Origin: Maratus speciosus
Lineage: Eukaryota > Arthropoda > Arachnida > Araneae > Salticidae
NCBI GenBank assembly: GCA_963932465.1
Contig: OZ010790.1
Span: 352,247,087-352,311,086, forward strand
DNA length: 64,000 nucleotides
Direction: 5' to 3'
A program made the translations under genes and the position numbers. The notes beneath the pieces are model-generated. The model saw nothing but the letters and a program-made list of their open reading frames with translations, made no database searches and was not told the DNA's origin. Shown here one piece after another: positions 10,773 to 21,632 of this stretch; within the stretch, counting starts at the first letter, position 1; each line of letters opens with the position of its first letter.

Positions 10773-13262
10773 ATGGCAGTGTCAAGGGCAGTTCAGACCA
10801 GACAAAAGTTAGAATGCCCAATTTTTAGGTACATTCGTGGAAAAAAAAGTAAACACCCCCTACTAACTCCTCAACAAATTATCGTAGAAGAAAGTTACTG
10901 GTACCGAATGATTCGAAATAAAGTCTACTTTTAAATAATGTATATAAAATTTGCTCAGGAGGCCATCTACATATTAAAACGAACCATAACTTTGTTTTTT
11001 TCAATAGCAGTACCCAATTCTGACAGCATAAATGAACTCTACACCCTTCAATTAGCCTAAAAACGAATTTTTATGCAATTCGTACCATAAGTTTCCGAGA
11101 AATTAATTATTTTAAAACGAGCTTATTTTAAGGGCTGTATCCAAATTGAAGTTCCGTACTGGATTGTTCACCGAGAGAGCCCTTTCCTTGATCAAGGCAC
11201 CTTAAGCGCCACTCAAGGAGTCAATGAAGCGTGTTAGATTACAGTACAGCAGAAGCAATTTCAAAATGTCTACTCACTTCCATCATAGACGGCCCCTTAA
11301 ACCATCATTTTGCCGTTTTTTAAGCATAATTTGAAAACTACTTGGAATAAAAATGTGAAATTTTTGAATTTCCATAAAGCAGAACTTAATAAATCTAAAT
11401 CCATCAAAAAAATTGTAGGTTGCAATTCATAATTTTTTCGAATATTAATTTCATAATTCATAATTCATATCATAAAATTATAAAAATTGCAAATTCAGCT
11501 TATTTATGTTTGGGTATATTAGTATTATTACTACAAAAAAAAATTAGCACATTAGGAGCACAATTTCGGGAGATATAAATAAAAATATGAAAATATAATT
11601 TAACATTAGAAGCACTAAATTTTGAATGTTTATAATTCAAAAACTTATCATTCAAATGACTTGAAATTTGGTGTCTGGTCATAGTTTGAACGGAAGATTT
11701 GAAATATCTTGTTAAAATTGGGCATTGCCATTGAAAAAAATGAAGTTTGGATTCGTTTTAATATGTAGATTACCCCTAAGAAAATTTTATATACATCATT
11801 TAAAAGTAGACTTTATTTCCAATCGTTCGGTACCAGTAACTTTCTTCTACGATGATTTGCTGAGGAGTTAGTAGGGGGTGTTTACTTTTTTTTCCACGAC
11901 TGTACCCTAAACAATTAAGTGATATAAGATTTTCAACTTATTAGGACAGTATGAAATATTATCTTTATATTCGACATGAGCTGAAACCAGACAAAACATG
12001 AAAAGAACGAACGGTGAGTGAAATACGTGATATACTTATTAGGAAAGTTGAATCTATTTGGTCGTCAGCATCTATTCCTGTAGTATCTCGCACTCGCATG
12101 TTAGAAATGGGAAAAACCCATCACGATAAATACAGAAGTATTTTAAGATCAAAATGTAGGAAAGGTACAGAAAAATGTGAATTGATTGCAGTAAAATTTT
12201 TAAATGAAAGCAAACTTCTTTTTTAAGTAGCAAACTGTAAGTGCAAAGAATTTTCTGTCTGTAAGTGCGAAAAAAGAAAAAAAAAAGTACCTAAACTTGA
12301 GAAAGATTTTTTACTTGACCAAAGAACAGTGAGAAAAATGTGTATAAGTAGACTCTATAAAGTTATTTCCAAGATTTTGACACAAATAGAAGAGAGGAAG
12401 CAACAGGTAATACAGCAACAATTAAAGTATAACTACAATCAGAAATTAATAGTTAAGGCTACTAGAAAAGCTGAAAATGATGCCATTCAATCAGATCCTA
12501 AGCAAACATTTAAAGAAACCTTAATATAAACAATCCCAAAAATCCCTCTACTTCTTTTTTGGATTCAACTACAAGCGAGCTAATGGGAGTAGCACTTCCA
12601 ACAGTAGCAAGTGCTTGTGACCGAACTGGGGTTTCAGACAGAGTTGCTGCGACTATCGCAAGTGCTGTTCGTAAAGATGTTGGAAGGATTACAGAGGAGA
12701 ACAACAGTAAGGTAATTGATAAGATGAAAATTCGAAGAGAGAGAGCCAAGGATCGAACAAAAGAGATAGTAAGAAGCCTTAAAAAAGTTGGAGATAATAT
12801 AGGTTTGTTTTTCGATGGAAGAAAAGAAAAAAACAATTGTGCAAGATAAAAAAGTAAAAACATTTTACAAAAAGGCGGTCATCGAAGAACATATACCTTT
12901 AGTAAAAGAGCCCAATTCATCCTTTCTAGGATATGTAACCCTACTTTTGGAACAGGTGAAGCTATAAAAATAGCATGACAGCCTACTTTAATGGTAACAA
13001 TCATTTGAACATATCAACTGTAACTGCTATTGGGTGTGATGGGACAGCCACAATCACTGGAGTTAATAACGGTGTGATTGCTTTAACAGAAAAATATCTA
13101 AATAAGCCACTGCAGTGGCTGATTTTTTTGTTACACTTAAAGGAATTGCCTTTGCGCCACCTGTTTCGTGAATTAGATGGAAAAACAAAGGGTACTAAGG
13201 CATTTGGCGGGGTTTTCAGCAAACAACTTGAAAATTGTAATGAACTTCCGGTGGTTAATTTC
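10773..13262 (+). pseudogene. transposase of hAT-C, interrupted
   Basis: An ATG at 10773 opens MAVSRAVQTRQKLECPIFR, cut by the MITE at 10832. Homology resumes after it (HELKPD, then SEIRDILIRKVESIW and ASIPVVS at 12014-12226). There follows LDQRTVRK...TQIEERKQQ (12318-12410), SDRVAATIASAVRKDVG and GLFFDGRKEK (12620-12830), and IGCDGTATITGVNNGV, LHLKELPLRHLFRELDGKT, GGVFSKQLENCNELPVVNF (13028-13262). Several stops and shifts separate these. The SRWLTTANR and CHTQAVER blocks of hAT-A are missing, so it breaks off after the first third of the catalytic core. Confidence 0.75.
10832..11902. mobile_element. Tc1/mariner-type MITE with ~155-bp inverted repeats
   Basis: Flanked by TA (10830-10831 and 11903-11904). 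Tips are CATTCGTGGAAAA and TTTTCCACGACTG; the inverted arms extend through GTAAACACCCCCTACTAACT and TACTGGTACCGAA to about 155 bp. Arms agree at most positions. No transposase reading frame lies between them, so it depended on another element. It interrupts the hAT-C transposase and is therefore younger. Confidence 0.85.
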
Positions 13263-13460
13263 TTGCTACTAAAATTCCTAAAATTTCAAAAATTCCAATG
13301 GCCGCCATTTTGAAAGAAGATGGCGAATGAAACTGGCCAACGAAATTCGTCGAGACATTAGTATGTACTATGCATATTAAAAATTTCATCCAAATCGGTT
13401 AAAAAATTCGAGAGTTACAGAATTACAAATTTCAGATGTAAATATATATATAGTATATAT
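13263..13460 (+). other. unrelated segment joined to the broken hAT-C transposase
   Basis: At 13263 transposase homology stops and the sequence becomes TTCCAATGGCCGCCATTTTG (a small palindrome, GGCCGCC) followed by the phrase ATTTCATCCAAATCGGTTAAAAAATTCGAGAG. That kind of phrase is common in arthropod Helitron-like and tandem-repeat elements. It ends at a (TA)-rich stretch. Probably a truncated insertion at a deletion joint. Confidence 0.4.
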
Positions 13461-14065
13461 ATAATTTTATTAATATTATTAACATTTATTGTTAATTTAT
13501 TAAAAGTAAAACATTGAATATGGTTAAATAAAATAAATGATTTTTTTTTTATTTAATTAATCTTTTCAATTAAGTGAATTATTACCTTTGTCAAAATACT
13601 TTTGAGCGCTACTGTATTATTTAAAAAAACTGTGTTTGAACAACTATTTGTAAGCAAAAAAGTAATTACAACAGTTAAATTCAAACTGATATTACATCTA
13701 GATTTTTTTGAAAAAAAGCTCATTTATTTCACTTTTTCAGAAAATTAATTCTTAAATTTATATCAGTTAAACTTAATATTATTGGTGTTATAATAAAGAA
13801 ACATCTATAGATTGCTGTTAAAAACAATATTTGATTTTAAAAATGTGAAAATAAAACAGTGAAAAAAATTATAATTTTATGTTAAATTTGGACTTTTTGT
13901 AAAAAAATCCTTATTTTTAAGGCTCTTGCGGCACCTCAAGATATAAAATTTAGAAAGAAAAAACTTCGTAGTTTTATTGTTAACGTACAAAGACAACTTT
14001 TAATTGCTATTAGAAAATTATTTTCTGAAAAAAAATATTTTTCCCTATACTTTCGTTCCACCCTA

Positions 14066-14964
14066 TTGTACATCTATGAAATAACTGCGCAAGCTCAAAC
14101 GTCGTGTTTTCATTTGTTTGTAGCATTTAGATTCTGACAGTAATAGAATGTTCAATTAATTTTGATTCGTGTTTTTTTGACTTATTTATTATAGTTAATT
14201 ATTTAAATAAAAACAGTTCTTTTTTAGAACTAATATTATTTGTTAAAATGGCAAAATGTTGGCCATCGAAAAACTGTCGTTTTTTAAATTGTAAGATTTT
14301 TTTTTTTTTTCTTTTTTTATAGAATTCATATCTGGTCCTTTTCCAAAGAGCAAAACAAGTCAGTTACGTATTTTAACTTTAATTTATTAAAAAGAATAAA
14401 ATATTATTTAATATATATTATCAAATGTTGTTGATTTAAATACGCTCGATTTTAATTATTTTCTTTTAATGAAATGAAAAATGACGCATAAAAATTAGTA
14501 AGTAGTTAATGTGTAAAGATTGAATTTTGTAGTCCTATTTTTTACTCAATTCTTGATGTGCTAAAGTTATAAAAAATGATATACACGATTCTATTCCAGA
14601 TGAAAATACAATGTTTACCAATATACAGAATTTAATAATAAATAAAATATTCAATTTTAAGTCCTTTTCTTCGTTTATCAAGCGCAGACGATCATCGAAA
14701 ACTTATTCCAATATTCTTTTGATCGTATTGTATTCATGTTATTTAAGTTACAAATAGTTCATTTAATTTAAAATTCATTTCATTTTATATTCAGAATCAC
14801 TTTAATTTAAAATGCATACAATAAATGTTGTACTATTAAACGAGCAAGTATTGTTAATTTAGTATTTGTTTAAATATTTTGCGAGTCCAGACAATAATTG
14901 CAAAAACTTTCCTAAAATCGCCAGATTAGATTTTTTTTTTTGAAGCAGACAAAGCCATTTAAAG
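14066..14964. other. AT-rich DNA without recognised gene
   Basis: No supported coding region or repeat. A short ATG-started peptide at 14249 runs into a poly-T and is not convincing. Confidence 0.5.
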
Positions 14965-15960
14965 CAGGGTTTCTTAAACTGTGGTCCGCGGACCCCTGGG
15001 GGTCCGCGAGAATTCAGACGGGAGTCCTCAAGATCAGTATTGAATTCATACCTTTTTCTTTCGGCAGGAATTTATCTAGATGTAATTGCAGATAAATGCA
15101 GTACTAGAACTTCTAATATAGTAATATTATTAAATTCTAGACTTTTTTAAAATTTTGTGGGAAGAAATTAGGTGTCAACACAAGCAGTTACTTTTGCATA
15201 CAGAAAATAGGTGGCTGTCTCGAGAACAAGTTTTAAATCGCTATTTTGTACTGCGTGATGAAAAAGGTTATTTTTATTGCATTCCAAATGTCATTTTGAA
15301 AGAATGTTTCAATGATTTCTCCTGGCTTGTCAAGTGCGTCATATGTGATGGATATTTAAAATTTTCTGAATGAGCTGAATTTAAGCTTACAAGGAATATT
15401 TTCCAGGACAGGACAAAGTTGATGAAACAATAAAAAAATTGATTTATGAACAAATCGACTTGAAAATAATAATCTGTTATCATTCCCAACATTATTCGAT
15501 TTCTTACCACATCTGGTGATACAATCTTCCCTGATATTGTTCCAAATTTCGTTGTACGCCTGGAGAACTTAAAAAGAACTTTACTCTCTCACAGTCAGAA
15601 AATGAGTGGATGAGTGGTCCATTTCATTTCCAAGTTATTAGTGAAATACAATCCTTAACAATCTTAGAAACAACTTGCTGAATTATCATGCGATGGTTCC
15701 ATAAAAATTGCTTTCCAAGTGAATAGCCTTCCTAATTCTTGGTTGTGTGTGAGAAATACGTATGCAGAACTAGAAGAATTACTATCCAGCATTTACTTCC
15801 CTTTTGTAAAACACATTTGTGTGAAAAGTCTTTCTCCAGCCTTGTGCACATGAAAAACAAATATACAAATCGATTGAATGTCAAAACAGATTTGCAAATA
15901 CATACTTTCGAACATTGAACCAGATATTGCTCATCTGGTAAGAAAAAACAGTAGCATACT
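14965..15960 (+). pseudogene. hAT transposase remnant, ZBED5-like
   Basis: The left tip CAGGGTTTCTTAAACTGTGG with the GGTCCGCGGACCCC palindrome (14985-15008) is typical of a hAT group. Coding remnants on the plus strand match ZBED5/GTF2IRD2-type transposases. They include CQHKQLLLHTENRWLSREQV (15170-15230), ELSCDGSIKIAFQV, ELEELLSSIYFPFVKHICVK (15765-15825) and LSNIEPDIAHLVRK (15908-15950). The last blocks are the hAT C-terminal dimerisation domain. Most of the catalytic region is deleted, and stops and shifts are frequent. I could not find the right tip. Confidence 0.8.
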
Positions 15961-16034
15961 TTTCATGGGAAATATCAGTGTATATTTTAGCTTTAAAAAT
16001 TCTATTACGAATTTCAGATTGTTACTTAATCACA

Positions 16035-16296
16035 GAGGATGAATCTTGTTTTCCAGATATATTGCAATTTTTTTTTTGTTACAGCTTGTTTTGATAAAAA
16101 TATGTGTATTTTTAAAAAAGTCGCAATGTCATTTTAGTTTAAGGACTAAAGGCAGTAATGCTTTCGTAGCATTAGTGCTTTTTTCCCGAAATTAAAATGA
16201 TATTGCGATTATTTTTTTTTTAATGTACATAATTTTATCAAAACAAACTGTAATAAAAATATTTTGCAATAACACTGGGAAACAAGATTCATCTTC
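16035..16296. repeat. hairpin repeat, ~105-bp inverted arms
   Basis: GATGAATCTTGTTTTCCAG at 16037 and its inverse CTGGGAAACAAGATTCATC ending at 16294 are the outer ends. Arms of about 105 bp pair imperfectly around a loop of about 50 bp centred near 16165. It lies directly downstream of the ZBED5-like remnant and may be a MITE or a rearranged element end. Confidence 0.65.
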
Positions 16297-16867
16297 AATA
16301 AATGAGTAAAGATTCAGAAAATATGCGCAAGATATATGCACAGATAGTAGATATTCTCTCATACATGACATCATGCTGAAAACCCGCGTATTTGCATTAT
16401 ACACCCCGTCCACCAGATGGCGCAGCTGTGTCAATATACTCCAGATTCCAATATTGACATTGTACGCTTAATTATATCGGTTTGGTACTTAATCTCACTC
16501 GTTCGCGCCAAAAAAATAAATAAATAAATAAATAAATAAAATAAAATAAAAAAAATAATCGAACGTCTTTTACAGTTCTGAACCAGCTCGCTTCGCTTCC
16601 CTTCTCCGGCTAGCTTTAAGCCACGCCTCCTCTATTCAGACGATTTCTAGAGTGCCTGGATGATATAAGAGTTACGATCACACGGTGGCGTTTTGTATGC
16701 TAGGCGCTGTAGGCACAGGCACGTAGCTTGTAAATGGAATCCCTCAATATGATCATTTATAACTCTTTACAATCACTTAATCTTCTATAGCTGTGCAGAC
16801 TTTAAGGCGTAAATTGAATTCGCCGATTTTTAAAATTTAAATAATATTTCGATAATATATGATTATA
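16297..16867. other. no recognised gene
   Basis: Contains an (AAAT)n tract at 16513-16556. 16590-16740 is more GC-rich (GCTTCGCTTCCC, CACGCCTCC) but has no supported frame. Confidence 0.5.
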
Positions 16868-18180
16868 CTAGCCGCCTTCGCCCGCTACGCTGGTCGGTTT
16901 TTCTAAAGAAGTCTTGAATGAAACAAAATATATCTGTGAATTTGGTCATGCGTTTTAAAGCAATATGAACATTTACCTGGTGTATCCAACCGAATTGCTG
17001 AAAGCAATATGAATGTCATTACGCTATCTTTTATTGAGTCATACAACATTTAGACTGTTAAGGACCAATTTCTTTAGTTGATCTGTTAATGTAGGATTTG
17101 CTAAAGAACAATAGAACAATATGTAATATACTAAAAGCGTTCATGAAAAATTATCAATTCAAGTCTCATCAGAATCTGTTAATTGGACTTATTGAAAAGG
17201 CTGATCGTTCATAATAATTGGGTTCACCTGATTCTAGAGCTTTCATCTATGATTCTACAATCAAGCAACCTAACAACCAAGCAACATCAAATGATATGTG
17301 CTTTATACTAAAACATTCACTGAAAAATTAACTATCCGATCAAGTTGCATCGAAATCCACTTAGCAGAATCTTTTAAACTGGAAAATATACCGAAACCTT
17401 CCCTAAAAATGATCTAATTAACAGTTTAAATCCCATAAAAATTCATTCAGTGGAACCTTTAACAAAAGCATATCTTTCAAAATTGGGTTCATCTTATTTA
17501 GAACTTTCCCCATAATTATTTAACTAAGCAACGTAGAACGCTATGTTTTATACTAACGCCTTTTCCGAAAAATTATCTAACTAACAATGTAAGTCCCGTC
17601 AAAATCTATTCAGCAGGACTCAAGATATAAGTGGGCGAAATGAAATTTCTCTTTGCATTATATATATATTGAGATAGTTAAATATAACTTTCATAATCGC
17701 GTTAACCTGATTATAGAACTCTTTGGGAGGTAGGGGTAGATATATACTGCATCACTTCTGAATTTTTTAAGGAACTCAGCTCAACTTCCATAACTATAGC
17801 ATATATACTCTCTAGTATACCTATCTCTGTAGCGTATATCTTCCGCTTTTCTTTACTGCACCACTGAGAACTTTTTCCGCATAGCTCCGTAACTAAACAA
17901 CACAGAATGATATGATAAATATTGAAAAAATCCCTGAAATATTATCTAACTTACTTTGCATTTAATTAGTTGACTTGAAATCTTTCATAATCGAATTCAT
18001 CCAATTTTAGAACTCCCGTAGTAACTTAGAATGATGGTTTTTACATTACACCATTTATAAACCAAATTTACTATTTAACAATGTAAGTTCTACAAAATTC
18101 TGTTCAGTAGAATCTGAGTTATAGTGATATTTACAATACTTATTGCTCATTAAACCTTTTTCTTTACATTTGAAATAAAA
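16868..18180 (+). repeat. tandem-repeat element starting with an ACTAGCCGCC head
   Basis: The head ACTAGCCGCCTTCGCCCGC is followed by four to five diverged units of about 210-290 bp. Recurring markers are GGTTCACCTGATTCTAGA-like sites at 17219, 17485, 17699 and 17994, and TCTGTTCAGTAGAATC-like sites at 17170, 17350, 17438, 17605 and 18096. The short GC-rich head and tandem body resemble non-autonomous Helitron-like repeats of arthropods; that class call is inference. Confidence 0.6.
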
Positions 18181-18947
18181 TCAGTAACTGTTTTGGTATT
18201 TCCCTGTTATGCCAACACCATTGTTCACCAAGCGTAATAGTTGGCATAAAAATGAAATGATACATTTGAAAAAAAATAATAATTTTGTTGATAAAAAAAT
18301 GAGCATTTAAAAAATATAACTTTTGAAGATTACAGACTTTGACCTACCATTTTTTAAATAAATAAAAAATAATGGTACTACTTGGTTATACCGTCGACCA
18401 AAAATCTATTGCCAAAATATAAGATTAAATGCCAATAATGGTTGATCGTAAATGTCACATTCACTTGACTTTAAGCAAGTTACACGTATTTACGTCATCA
18501 GGTGATTTTTATTTCGACGTTTTAAATGTCTTTTTGGTACTTCTTAGTTATCCCGTCGACCAAATTCGCCAAATTATATAAATCGCCATGTTTATCGCCA
18601 AATTATACACATTGACATAATTTTTTATTTTAAATAACGAAAGAACAAATAAATTAGCAAAACATTAATAAAAAGACAAATAAAACGTCGAATTAATGGT
18701 TTTATTGGCCATTATTGGCCTTTCATCTTACAATTAATGGTACTTCTTAGTTATCCCGTCGACCAAATTCACCAAATTATATAAATCGCCATGTTTATCG
18801 CCAAATTATACACATTGACATAATTTTTACTTTTTTCTATCTTTACAAGAAGAAAGTATTGGTTTCATGAAAATTTTCGAATTCCAGTTTTCGGCGGATT
18901 TACACGTTTTATGAGACAGAGATTCCAATAAACATGTTTTTACAAAA

Positions 18948-18960
18948 TGTCTGTCTGTGA

Positions 18961-19000
<40 letters not shown>

Positions 19001-19024
19001 ATCTGTCCGTCTGTCTGTCTGTAT
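18948..19024 (+). repeat. (GTCT)n microsatellite in the HINE
   Basis: About 18 near-perfect GTCT units with GTCC, GTCTA and GTATG variants. An equivalent (GTCTGTCTGTCC on the minus strand) lies at 25690-25712 in the second HINE-like copy. Confidence 0.9.
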
Positions 19025-19145
19025 GTGACACAAATTTTGTGGGCGCTCTATCTCAAGAACAAATGCACGAAATTTCACAAAACTTCATATTTAGTTAGAC
19101 CTTGATATAAACTGGAACTGATTAGTTTTTGGTGAAAATCGCCCA

Positions 19146-20030
19146 ACAGGTGGTGCTGCTATGCGGCATTTTTAACAATTTCTGCAATAGCTGTATCTCA
19201 AGAACTACTGCACGGATTTTCATAAAACTTCAGATTCAGTTAGTCCAGGATATAGTTTGGTGTTGATTACTTTTTTGTAAAAATCGCCCAACAGGTGGCG
19301 CTGGTATGCTGCATTGTTCATGATTATCGCAATAGGTGTAACTCAAGAAAAAATGCACGAATTTTCATCAAACTTCAGATTCAGTTAGTCCCTGATATAA
19401 ATTAGTGCTGCTTAAGTTTTGGTGCAAATCGCCCAACAGGTGGCGCTGCTGTGCTGCATTTTGCACGATTTCCACAAGAGGTGTATCTCAAGAACTATTG
19501 CACGGATTTTCATCAAACTTCAGATTTAGTTAGTCCTTGACATGAATTGATGTATAAATTAGTGCTGTTTAATTTTTGGTGTAAATCGCTCAACAGGTGG
19601 CGCTGCTGTGCTGCATTTTTCACGATTTCCACAAGAGCTGTATCTCAAGAACTATTGCACGGATTTTCATCAAACTTCAGATTTAGTTAGTCCTTGACAT
19701 GAATTGATGTATAAATTAGTGCTGTTTAATTTTTGGTGTAAATCGCTCAACAGGTGGCGCTGCTATGCTGTATTTTTTGCGATTTCCGCATTAGCTTTAT
19801 CTCAAGAACTAATGCTTGGATTTTCAACAAACTTCAGATTCAGGTATACCTTGATATCGTTTAGTGCTGTTTACTTTTGGTGTAAATCGCTCAACAGGTG
19901 GCGCTGCTATGCTACATTTTTTTCAGAATTTCCGCTATAGCTCTATCTCAAGAACTAATGCACGAATTTTCTTCCAACTTCAAATTCAGATACACTTTGA
20001 TATGAATTGGTGCTAAATCGTTGTCATTTC
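19146..20030 (+). repeat. six-unit ~150-bp tandem array in the HINE
   Basis: AACAGGTGGCGCTG recurs at about 19146, 19289, 19435, 19591, 19748 and 19892. Each unit also has TATCTCAAGAACTA and CAAACTTCAGAT. The fourth and fifth units are the most alike, suggesting recent local duplication. No coding potential. Confidence 0.9.
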
Positions 20031-20400
20031 TTGTACTATTTAAATGATTTAATTGACGTGATTTATATAGAAGAAAGTTTTGTGATGGCCACAACATACT
20101 AGTTTATTTTAAATAACGAAAGAATAAACAAATTAGTAAAACATGAATAAAAATACAAATAAAACGTCGAATTAATGGTTTTATTGGCCATTATTGGCAT
20201 TTAATCTTACATTTAATTAATTAATGGTAACCATTATTGGCATTTAATCTTACAATTTGGCGATAGTAATTTGGTCGACGGGATAACTAAGAAGTACCCA
20301 ATTAATTAATTAATGACAACCATTATTGGCAATTAATCTTACAATTTGGCGACAGTAATTTGTCGACGGGATAACTAAGAAGTACCGTATTTTTATTAAT

Positions 20401-20878
20401 GTTATACTAATTTATTCGTTCTTTCGTTATTTAAAATAAAAATTACGTCAATTTGTATAATTTGGCGATTTATATAATTTGGCGAAATTGGTCGAATCGA
20501 CCTCATCTTCAACGTCATCTTCAACGTCGTACCTCATCTTCAACGTCTGCATCATTCAGCTATAGCCTAAACCATAACACACTACTTTATTTGCTATGCT
20601 GCCTATTGTTGTTCGCCTGTCAGCTCAAACCATTTCCTCAAGCTTCCCCACTGTTTCTTCTGTAACAATCTCAACAGGACGAACAATGCGATCACTTCAA
20701 CAACTTTGAAAGCCCCTGCTCATCTTGTGCAACTGTTGACTCATAAATTCAAAATTAACATCTTACAGTTGGAGAGTGCTGCCACTTATTGGCATAAATT
20801 GGATACAATTTACTAGTAATTTCCTATGTCTCATTTTGGTTTGTAACTTACATACTGACTTTCTCTCGTACGTAAAAC
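20401..20878. other. no recognised gene
   Basis: 20505-20550 has three copies of TCATCTTCAACGTC. The remainder up to 20878 shows nothing I can identify. Confidence 0.5.
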
Positions 20879-21520
20879 ATTTAACATAACAGAAAAATGC
20901 CTCATTTGACGTAACAACAACAACAACAACAAAAAATTTCAACATCCGAACTCTCTGAAAATTTAATCTGTTATAAATATAACTGTACTCAAGCTCTCTT
21001 TAAAATGAATAACACTTTTTAAAAGTAACGTTCAGCATTTACCATTCATACATACAACATTTAACATAAAAGCTAAAAGTGTCCTTTAACATAACAACAG
21101 AAAAAATAGTTTTCAATCTCCGAATTCTCTGAAAATTTAATCTGTTATAGATATAACTTTATTCAAGTGCTCTTTAAAACGAGTAACACTTTTGAAAAGT
21201 CATGTTCAGCATTTATCATCCATACACCATTTAACATAACAGCAAAATCTCTTCTTTAATGCAAAATAAAATAATTGTTTCAATTTCCGAGCTCTCTGAG
21301 ATTTTAATCTGTTATAAATATTACTCTATTTAAGCGTTCTTAAAAATGAATAACACTATTAAAAAGTTGCGTTAAGCATTTACCATTCTTACATACATCA
21401 TTTAACATGACCGCAAAATGTTCCCTTTAACGTAAAATAAAGAATTTGTTTTCAACCTCCAAACTCTCTGAAATTTTAATCTGTTATAAATAAAACTGTA
21501 TTAAAGCTTTCTTTAAAATT
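20879..21520 (+). repeat. four-unit ~172-bp tandem array
   Basis: ATTTAACATAACAG-like starts occur at about 20879, 21059, 21230 and 21401. Each unit carries AACTCTCTGAAAATTTAATC and GTTATAAATATAACT. A (CAA)n lies in the first unit. Units are diverged, so the array is not young. No inverted ends recognised. Confidence 0.8.
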
Positions 21521-21632
21521 GCTGGACAAAATATGCATATATGTAAGTATATTAGTGAAAATACAATGAACCTAGCGAATTCGCTTCGAAATAGCTCTCC
21601 ATTTTTGCCATTTTTTATGCAAAACTCGCATA

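Larger units (their letters stand above)
9913..14065. mobile_element. hAT-like transposon (hAT-C) with nested MITE
   Basis: The tips are TAGGGTGGAAC (9913) and GTTCCACCCTA (ending 14065). Inside the tips, similarity continues (ACGAAA...TTTCGT). The flanking 8-mers TGTGCAAT and TTGTACAT do not match well, so the duplication is decayed or the two ends are not from one event. It is 4153 bp including the MITE at 10832-11902. The transposase is on the plus strand, opposite to hAT-B. Confidence 0.75.
18829..20102 (+). mobile_element. Helentron-associated (HINE/DINE-1-type) element
   Basis: Order of parts: a 5' block with AGAAGAAAGTATT; a (GTCT)n microsatellite (18948-19024); six tandem units of 143-157 bp; a second AGAAGAAAGT; a 3' hairpin TTGTG-ATGGC-CACAA; and the end CATACTAG. 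This is the layout described for Helentron-associated elements such as DINE-1. It splits a 203-bp repeat unit; the intact neighbour at 18601-18650 shows the site as a run of T, and no target duplication is evident. No reading frame, so non-autonomous. Confidence 0.8.
18372..20400. repeat. 203-bp repeat family with GGTACTTCTTAGTTATCCCG ends
   Basis: Units start with GGTACTTCTTAGTTATCCCG followed by TCGACCAAATT at 18536 and 18739, exactly 203 bp apart, with a diverged one at 18375. Inverted ends (GTCGACGGGATAACTAAGAA) occur at 20276 and 20369. Internal phrases recur (TTATCGCCAAATTATACACA; AAACGTCGAATTAATGG; TTATTGGCCATTATTGGC). The arrangement is a tandem/inverted array of one MITE-like family with no reading frame. 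The second unit is split by the Helentron-like element at 18829-20102. Confidence 0.75.

Noticed and set aside
18827..19078. Minus-strand frame with Thr-Asp-Arg repeats
   Set aside because: Translation of the (GTCT)n block in the Helentron-like element.
20879..21520. CRISPR array
   Set aside because: Units are ~172 bp, diverged along their length, without short repeat/spacer structure, in a eukaryotic context.
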